Source of the DNA: Desulfobacterales bacterium
Lineage (GTDB): Bacteria; Desulfobacterota; Desulfobacteria; Desulfobacterales; UBA11574
Length of the DNA stretch: 10,973 nucleotides
Assembly: GCA_030601485.1 (NCBI GenBank)
Contig: JAUVTO010000043.1
Coordinates: forward strand, 1 to 10,973
Reading direction: 5' to 3'
Shown: positions 6,670-10,973 of the stretch, one piece after another
How positions within the stretch are numbered: the stretch's first letter is position 1
Layout of the letters: each line of letters begins with the position of its first letter
Made by a program: the position numbers and the translations under genes
The notes under the pieces: model-generated
The model's input: only the letters and a program-made list of their open reading frames with translations
Databases searched by the model: none
What the model was told of the DNA's origin: nothing

Positions 6670-7974
6670 ATGACAAGCATTAAGGACATTAAGCAGAAAC
6701 TAAAGGAAACCAAACTTACAAAAATATTCTTTACCGATCTGAATGGCAGAATCATGAATCTTCCGATAAATCCCGACAACATTGAGTCGATAATTTCAAA
6801 TGGAATCGGTTTTGATGGAAGCTCTGTTGCGGGATATGCAACGGTTGATAGCAGTGACAGGCTTCTTTTTCCTGATCCGGAGAGTTTCCGTATCGTAAAA
6901 TTTACGGATAAAAAAATCGGTTTTTTTATCGGGCATGTTTATAACGATCGGGAATCTCGTGCACCCATCGATCCCAGGTTTGTTCTGGAAGGTGTGGTGA
7001 AAAAGGCGGCAGAGTACGGCTTCAAGTTTCTGGTCGGACCTGAGCATGAATTTTTTATACTTGATGAAAATGAATTCGGTGAAAAAGTTCATTCTGACGA
7101 CGCCGGTTACTTTCAATCCACTCCCCATGATAAGGGAGAACCGGTACGGAACAGAATTATTGCAATACTTAAATCATGCGGAATACAATTTGAGAAAGCG
7201 CATCATGAGGTGACGCCTTCTCAACATGAAATTAACCTGGAGTGTGCAGCTCCCTTGAATGCTGCGGACCGAACAGTACTTTTTAACTATATAACCCAGA
7301 TGGTTGCGGCAGAGTTCGGTTATCACGCGACTTTCATGCCCAAGCCATTTGATGACTTCAACCGAAATGCATTCCATATCCACATCTCCATGCAGGATCT
7401 TGATGGGAAAAACCTGTTTTACGATTCAGATAGCGAAGATAATATAAGCAATAACTGCAAAAAATTTATCGCCGGTATTTTGCAATATGCCAGAGAAACG
7501 TCAATCATCATGGCCTCAACTTTCAATTCATACAAGGCATATATTCTTGATAAGGAAGCGCCTGTTGTCAGAGGCTGGGGGTTCAGGAACAGAAGTTCAA
7601 TGGTCAGGGTGCCCTACACCCCCAACCCCGAAAGCACGAGAATTGAGCTGAGAAACCCTGATCCGTCAGGCAACCCGTATCTTCAGATTGCTACGTTAAT
7701 TGCCATGGGACTTAACGGCATAAAAAAAGATCTCAACTGCGGCCGGCCGGATATCGGGAGCACATATAAAAGGAAATATCGATACCGGTTATGGGACCGG
7801 CGATTTTTGCCCAAAAGCATGTACGAAGCGCTGGTTGAAGCCGAAAGAGGTAAATTTTTAAAAGAGGTGCTTGGAGAAGAGATTTATAACACATACATGT
7901 CCCTTAAGATAAATGACTGGGAAGATCACAGAGTCCATATTACGCCAAGGGAACTCAATAAATATCTCACCTAA
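6670..7974 (+). CDS. glnA: Glutamine synthetase family protein (GS type I fold) with altered glutamate site
   Basis: 434-aa cytoplasmic ligase, alpha-type GS length. Conserved metal and ATP-site features (E. coli numbering in brackets): FDGSS with Asp49 [D50]; GPEHE with Glu125/Glu127 [E129/E131]; HHEVTPSQHE with Glu180 [E212] and Glu187 [E220]; His236 [H269]; flap Glu296 in KEAPV [E327]; RNRSSMVR (306-313) [R339/R344]; RIELR with Glu326 and Arg328 [E357/R359]. The Tyr adenylylation loop is not recognisable, so GlnE control is unlikely. Two substrate motifs are abnormal. The usual SYKRLVPGYEAP is SYKAYILDKEAP, replacing Arg321 with Ala290. The usual NGSGMH is NRNAFH (231-236), replacing Gly265 with Arg232. 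The ligase chemistry therefore looks intact but the acceptor amino acid may not be plain L-glutamate. It may be an ordinary lineage-specific GlnA; it is unlikely to be PuuA, which keeps the Arg. The KamA-like gene follows on the same strand after 205 bp. Confidence 0.85.
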   Translation: MTSIKDIKQKLKETKLTKIFFTDLNGRIMNLPINPDNIESIISNGIGFDGSSVAGYATVDSSDRLLFPDPESFRIVKFTDKKIGFFIGHVYNDRESRAPIDPRFVLEGVVKKAAEYGFKFLVGPEHEFFILDENEFGEKVHSDDAGYFQSTPHDKGEPVRNRIIAILKSCGIQFEKAHHEVTPSQHEINLECAAPLNAADRTVLFNYITQMVAAEFGYHATFMPKPFDDFNRNAFHIHISMQDLDGKNLFYDSDSEDNISNNCKKFIAGILQYARETSIIMASTFNSYKAYILDKEAPVVRGWGFRNRSSMVRVPYTPNPESTRIELRNPDPSGNPYLQIATLIAMGLNGIKKDLNCGRPDIGSTYKRKYRYRLWDRRFLPKSMYEALVEAERGKFLKEVLGEEIYNTYMSLKINDWEDHRVHITPRELNKYLT

Positions 7975-8007
7975 GTTGAGCTGTTTTTTGCGAAGACATG
8001 TGCTAAG

Positions 8008-8025
8008 ATCCTTAGGCATAAGGAT
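8008..8025 (+). other. Small perfect hairpin downstream of glnA
   Basis: atcctta (8008-8014) and taaggat (8019-8025) pair perfectly around a 4-nt loop, 34 bp after the glnA stop. No T-tract follows on either strand, so it is probably an mRNA 3' structure rather than a terminator. Confidence 0.4.
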
Positions 8026-8052
8026 TCGTGAAAACCGCCCCGAAAAAACATC

Positions 8053-8094
8053 GGGATCTTCGACAGGCATACCCGTGGATATGTCGAGGATTTT
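8053..8094 (+). terminator. Possible weak terminator or attenuator between glnA and the KamA-like gene
   Basis: atcttcgaca (8056-8065) pairs with tgtcgaggat (8082-8091), 10 bp with one G-U pair and a 16-nt loop. The only T-run is tttt at 8091-8094, followed by C, so termination would be partial. A second gaggatcc-type copy at 8096-8103 (tcgaggatcc) could compete for pairing with ggatcttcga, giving alternative folds. This may tune read-through from glnA into the next gene. Confidence 0.35.
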
Positions 8095-8165
8095 CGAGGA
8101 TCCTTGATGTGCAAGAGAACGGTGCAGATTTAGTAAAAAATTGATCAATTTAGATTCTATCCTAT

Positions 8166-8171
8166 AGGAGG
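8166..8171 (+). promoter_or_regulatory. Shine-Dalgarno AGGAGG of the KamA-like gene
   Basis: A perfect AGGAGG lies 8 nt before ATG 8180 and fixes the start of the aminomutase. It is much stronger than the site before glnA. Confidence 0.85.
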
Positions 8172-8179
8172 AACACATA

Positions 8180-9253
8180 ATGGATGAATGGGTCGAACAA
8201 CTCCAAAACAGCGTCAACACCCTTGATAGACTGAAGACGATTGTCAAGGTCACCCCGGAAGAAGAAGAGGCCATAAATACGTTAAATACTAAATGGGGGA
8301 CAACCCCTTATTTTGCTTCTTTAATGGATCCGGATAACCCTGATTGCCCAATACGCAAACAGGTTATCCCTTCAATGAAAGAAACAGAAAATAAATTTGG
8401 AATTCCCAACTACCTGATCTGGAAAGAAAACCGTGATACCGAGGAGGTCAGACCCGACTGTATTGCCAGGCAGTATCATGACCGCATAGCCTTTACCGTT
8501 ACCGATGTTTGTGCAATTTACTGCCGTCATTGTTTTCGTAAAGAACTCGTGGTTGATCGAGATCTTAAGCTTCGCTTTGATTTTGAAGAGGGCATAAAAT
8601 GGATTCGTGAACATGAGGAGATTCGGGATGTTCTCATTACCGGCGGTGATCCTTTTATACTTTCAGATCAAAAGATCGAATATCTTATTCGAAAGCTGAG
8701 AGAGATCTCTCATATAGAGATGATTCGTTTTGGAACTCGAACACCGATTGTCTTACCGCATAGAATCACTGACGGTCTCAAGAAAGTGCTTACCGGTTTT
8801 CACCCGGTACCCATATGGCTTAACACCCAGTGTAATCACCCCAACGAGATTACTGAAAAAACGGCGAAGGCAGTCTACGATCTTCTCTGCTGTGGTGTGA
8901 ATGTGGGAAACCAGGCTGTTTTGTTAAAGGGAATCAATGACGATGTGGAGACCTTCAGGAAGCTGCATCAAAAACTTTTAGCGGTTCGAATTCGTCCATA
9001 CTATGTGTTCTATTGCGAGCCGGCACCCGGGATCGATCATTTCCGGACACCGGTTGAAAAAGGAGCCGAACTGATCAGAGATGCACTGCGGGGTCACACC
9101 ACAGGGCTGGCCCAGCCCATGTATGTTGTTGCCACCAATATCGGCAAAATTCCCTTGATGCCGGATTACTATATTATCGAAAAGAATGAAAAAGAATATA
9201 AGCTGAGAAATTATCAGGGGATCTACACCACTTGGCCGAATATACCGGAATAG
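8180..9253 (+). CDS. KamA-family radical SAM aminomutase, substrate uncertain
   Basis: 357 aa, related to lysine 2,3-aminomutase (LAM), which moves an alpha-amino group to the beta carbon using 4Fe-4S/SAM and PLP. Visible: Fe-S/SAM triad C111-x3-C115-x2-C118 in CAIYCRHC; GGDPF (155-159); FGTRTPIVLP (184-193); HPNEIT (220-225); GNQAVLLKGIN (243-253); PLP-lysine candidate Lys323 in IGKIPLMPDY; RNYQGI (343-348). Clostridial LAM recognises the lysine side-chain amine with Asp293 (QCD) and Asp330 (VVDAPGGGGK). Here these read YCE (Glu280) and VVATNIGK (Ala318, loop two residues shorter). Glutamate 2,3-aminomutase is reported to carry Lys and Asn at these sites, so it does not match either. The C-terminal Cys-rich tail of LAM is absent. 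Length resembles EpmB, but there is no efp or epmA nearby. Neighbouring glnA suggests an amino-acid or osmolyte pathway. The family is secure; calling it lysine 2,3-aminomutase would be unsafe. Confidence 0.85.
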   Translation: MDEWVEQLQNSVNTLDRLKTIVKVTPEEEEAINTLNTKWGTTPYFASLMDPDNPDCPIRKQVIPSMKETENKFGIPNYLIWKENRDTEEVRPDCIARQYHDRIAFTVTDVCAIYCRHCFRKELVVDRDLKLRFDFEEGIKWIREHEEIRDVLITGGDPFILSDQKIEYLIRKLREISHIEMIRFGTRTPIVLPHRITDGLKKVLTGFHPVPIWLNTQCNHPNEITEKTAKAVYDLLCCGVNVGNQAVLLKGINDDVETFRKLHQKLLAVRIRPYYVFYCEPAPGIDHFRTPVEKGAELIRDALRGHTTGLAQPMYVVATNIGKIPLMPDYYIIEKNEKEYKLRNYQGIYTTWPNIPE

Positions 9254-9257
9254 GCAC

Positions 9258-9401
9258 CCAGAACCTCTGGATTGTTGATTGATGATTGTTGATTGAAAAA
9301 AACAAGAACCCGAACTCTGAACCCTGATCTAATAATCAATAATTAATTGTTAATTATTAATTGTTAACCATTGATTATTAATCATTATTTCCAGAACCTC
9401 T
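9258..9401. repeat. AT-rich palindromic tract bracketed by 11-bp direct repeats
   Basis: ccagaacctct occurs at 9258-9268 and again at 9391-9401. Between them are a 13-bp tandem repeat gattgttgattga (9270-9282 and 9284-9296), an inverted repeat taataatcaat/attgattatta (9330-9340 and 9370-9380), and inside it a perfect 9-bp stem with a 3-nt loop, aataattaa/ttaattatt (9338-9346 and 9350-9358). It lies between the convergent ends of the KamA-like gene and mtaB and contains no gene. It may act as a transcription boundary, or be a small inserted repeat with the 11-bp repeats as its footprint. Confidence 0.6.
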
Positions 9402-9430
9402 AAACCCTTTTTCAAGCGTTCATGGCGATT

Positions 9431-10795
9431 TCAATAAAGAGTGCCGATTACTTTATTATCGCTCTTTATCCTGTCGATTCTGACCTGAACCCCAGTGTTT
9501 TTGAGGTTATCATCACCGTTTACATGAACAGGTATATAGTTTGATGATATTCCCTTAAGCAAACCCGTAGATCTGTCTCTTTTGTCTTCAATAAGGATTT
9601 CAATGGTTTTCCCTGTAAACTTTTTGTAAAAATCCATTCTTTTTACGTGGCCGAGACCGCGCATTTTCTTACAGCGGGCTTTGATTGTTTTTGAATCGAC
9701 CGGTTGTGGATAACTGCTTGCAGGTGTGCCATTTCGAGCTGAAAACGGAAAAACATGCAGATAGGTGACGGGCAATTCATCGATTAATGAATATGTATTT
9801 TCAAAAGCCTTTTCGGTTTCACCCGGAAAACCGATTAGAGTGTCTACACCTATGGCAGCATCAGGAAGCAATTTATTAATTTTTATGATCTGATTCCTGA
9901 AAAATGAACGTGTATACGGCCGGTGCATTTTTTTTAAGATAAGATCATCCCCGCTTTGCAGAGGAATATGAAAATGATGACAAAAAATGTCTGCTTTTGC
10001 AACAAGCTGTATTATATCATCCGTAAGCTCATGGGGTTCTATAGAACTGAGTCGCACACGGTCGATAGGATTGGATCCACAAATTCGGTTTAACAGCTCT
10101 GCTAAACCGGTTTTTGGAGAGAGATCCAGTCCATAGGCGCCGAGATGCACGCCGGTAAGGACAACTTCGCGGTATCCGGCCTGCTGGAGTTTCTTTATAT
10201 TTTCTAATACGTGTTCAACACGCATGCTGCGACTTCGTCCCCGCGCATAGGGGACAATGCAGTATGTGCAAAAGCTGTCGCATCCGTCCTGAATCTTTAA
10301 AAACGGCCGGGTTCTGTTCCCCGAGACCGCTTCACAAGTCTGTTCGAAATTGTGTCCGGATAATATGTTTTGCCGGATCAGGCGAGGATAGGGGCCTTTC
10401 TCTTTTGATAAGACCATATCGGGTATTTTAAGTTTATCCGCGTGACCGATGATGTGGTGAATGCCGTCTATTTTATCGATTTCATCAGGCTCGGTCTGGG
10501 CATAACAACCGGTTACAATAATACGTGCCCCCGGGTTGGATCGTATGGCCTGTCGCACAGCCTGCCGTGACTGCATGGATGCTTTCTGTGTAACCGTACA
10601 CGTGTTGATAATGCACAGGTTTGCCTTTTCTTTAGGGTGTGCCGGATAATATCCTGAATTTTTGAGTTGATGGGCAATGGCATCCGACTCGGATTGATTT
10701 ACTTTACAGCCCAGTGTGGTGATCGTAAACTTGGGGAAATGATCCCGTATATTAGATACCGGATGCAAGCTTACCCTTTTTTTTCGTTTTTTCAT
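9431..10795 (-). CDS. mtaB: tRNA t6A37 methylthiotransferase MtaB
   Basis: Radical SAM enzyme that converts N6-threonylcarbamoyladenosine at tRNA position 37 to its 2-methylthio form. Using ATG 10795, the 454-aa product shows: N-terminal UPF0004 domain with cluster cysteines Cys30 (TLGCKVNQSES), Cys66 (NTCTV) and Cys97 (VTGCYAQ); radical SAM motif C172-x3-C176-x2-C179 in GCDSFCTYC, followed by VPYARGRSRS; the MtaB-type LTGVHLGAYG (213-222); HIPLQSG (276-282); DTLIGFPGE (318-326); and a C-terminal TRAM domain, about 391-454. The LGCKVNQ and GVHLG patterns separate it from MiaB and RimO. The open frame continues upstream to 10942, but that part is repeat sequence and should be left out. No strong SD precedes ATG 10795; TTG 10768, with AAGGG 5 nt before it, is a credible alternative (445 aa). 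A partial copy of its 3' end lies at 6411-6545. Confidence 0.92.
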   Translation of the reverse strand: MKKRKKRVSLHPVSNIRDHFPKFTITTLGCKVNQSESDAIAHQLKNSGYYPAHPKEKANLCIINTCTVTQKASMQSRQAVRQAIRSNPGARIIVTGCYAQTEPDEIDKIDGIHHIIGHADKLKIPDMVLSKEKGPYPRLIRQNILSGHNFEQTCEAVSGNRTRPFLKIQDGCDSFCTYCIVPYARGRSRSMRVEHVLENIKKLQQAGYREVVLTGVHLGAYGLDLSPKTGLAELLNRICGSNPIDRVRLSSIEPHELTDDIIQLVAKADIFCHHFHIPLQSGDDLILKKMHRPYTRSFFRNQIIKINKLLPDAAIGVDTLIGFPGETEKAFENTYSLIDELPVTYLHVFPFSARNGTPASSYPQPVDSKTIKARCKKMRGLGHVKRMDFYKKFTGKTIEILIEDKRDRSTGLLKGISSNYIPVHVNGDDNLKNTGVQVRIDRIKSDNKVIGTLY

Positions 10796-10820
10796 CAATT
10801 TTTCTGCAGCACTCAGATAA

Positions 10821-10973
10821 TGATGAACTCGTAAAAAGTCCGATTTAGACGGTTTCGTAAAAAGTTCAAATTCAAGGCGTGCAAATTTTGTAATCATGAG
10901 GCGTACTTTTCGTACGTTGAATGATTGCGAAATGCAGCACAACGCAGAAGTTGGACTTTTTACGAGACCGTCA
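10821..10973. mobile_element. MITE-like repeat cluster at the right edge
   Basis: Three copies of the same terminal motif: tgatgaactcgtaaaaagtc (10821-10840), gacggtttcgtaaaaagttc (10848-10867) and, inverted, gactttttacgagaccgtca (10954-10973). The last is identical to the right end of the element at 6239-6373. The pair 10848/10973 bounds a 126-bp unit with a central hairpin cgtac/gtacg (about 10902-10916). Its interior differs from the 6239-6373 element, so TIRs are shared but cores are not. It lies upstream of mtaB and probably carries or displaces that gene's promoter. The window ends exactly at the TIR, so flanking duplications cannot be checked. Confidence 0.65.

Noticed and set aside
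8180..9253. Assignment as EpmB (EF-P lysine aminomutase) or AblA
   Set aside because: Length fits EpmB, but there is no efp, epmA or ablB neighbour, and the two lysine-recognition Asp positions of LAM are not Asp.
9270..9296. Tandem gattgttgattga as a CRISPR-like repeat
   Set aside because: Only two adjacent 13-bp copies with a 1-bp gap and no spacers.
10796..10942. Upstream extension of the mtaB reading frame to 10942 (503 aa)
   Set aside because: The extra 49 residues are encoded by the MITE-like repeat and its TIRs, and the MtaB family starts shortly before the TLGCKVNQ motif.

Overview
The window looks like a chromosomal segment of an anaerobic Desulfobacterota (deltaproteobacterial) species of moderate GC content. 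This rests on family resemblance (a short KamA-type radical SAM aminomutase, an FMN glutamate synthase-like protein with an N-terminal Cys cluster, a receiver/PEP-synthase-like fusion) and on dispersed small inverted-repeat elements with GGTCTCGTAAAAAGTC ends. No rRNA, tRNA, CRISPR array or transposase gene is visible, so the taxonomic call is an inference.

Left half (minus strand, 6230 to 10): an apparent nitrogen-assimilation operon. A sigma70-like promoter (6202-6230) leads into a leader of about 135 nt. The leader holds two hairpins with the same hexaloop AAAGGC, the second overlapping an intrinsic terminator. This is the architecture of ANTAR-protein antitermination targets. The genes follow in order: an FMN-dependent glutamate synthase-like protein (TTG start, 527 aa); a 988-aa protein with a degenerate receiver, an intact receiver and a PEP/pyruvate-binding (PPDK_N) domain; and glutamate dehydrogenase gdhA, 21 bp further on.

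Centre (6231-6669): a 135-bp MITE-like element flanked by a 9-bp direct repeat, then a fragment that duplicates the 3' end of the mtaB gene found 3 kb away (86% nucleotide identity over 114 bp by hand count).

Right half: plus-strand glnA-like gene (434 aa) and a KamA-family radical SAM aminomutase (357 aa), then convergent minus-strand mtaB (tRNA ms2t6A37 methylthiotransferase). A second repeat element with the same type of ends lies at the right edge of the window. The glutamine synthetase keeps the metal and ATP-site residues but has lost the Arg equivalent to E. coli Arg321 and has an altered NGSGMH motif. The aminomutase keeps its FeS/SAM and PLP residues but lacks both Asp residues that lysine 2,3-aminomutase uses to recognise lysine. 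Two neighbouring amino-acid enzymes, both changed at the substrate site, suggest a non-standard amino-acid pathway, perhaps a beta-amino acid compatible solute, beside the ammonium-assimilation operon. That pathway is a hypothesis.
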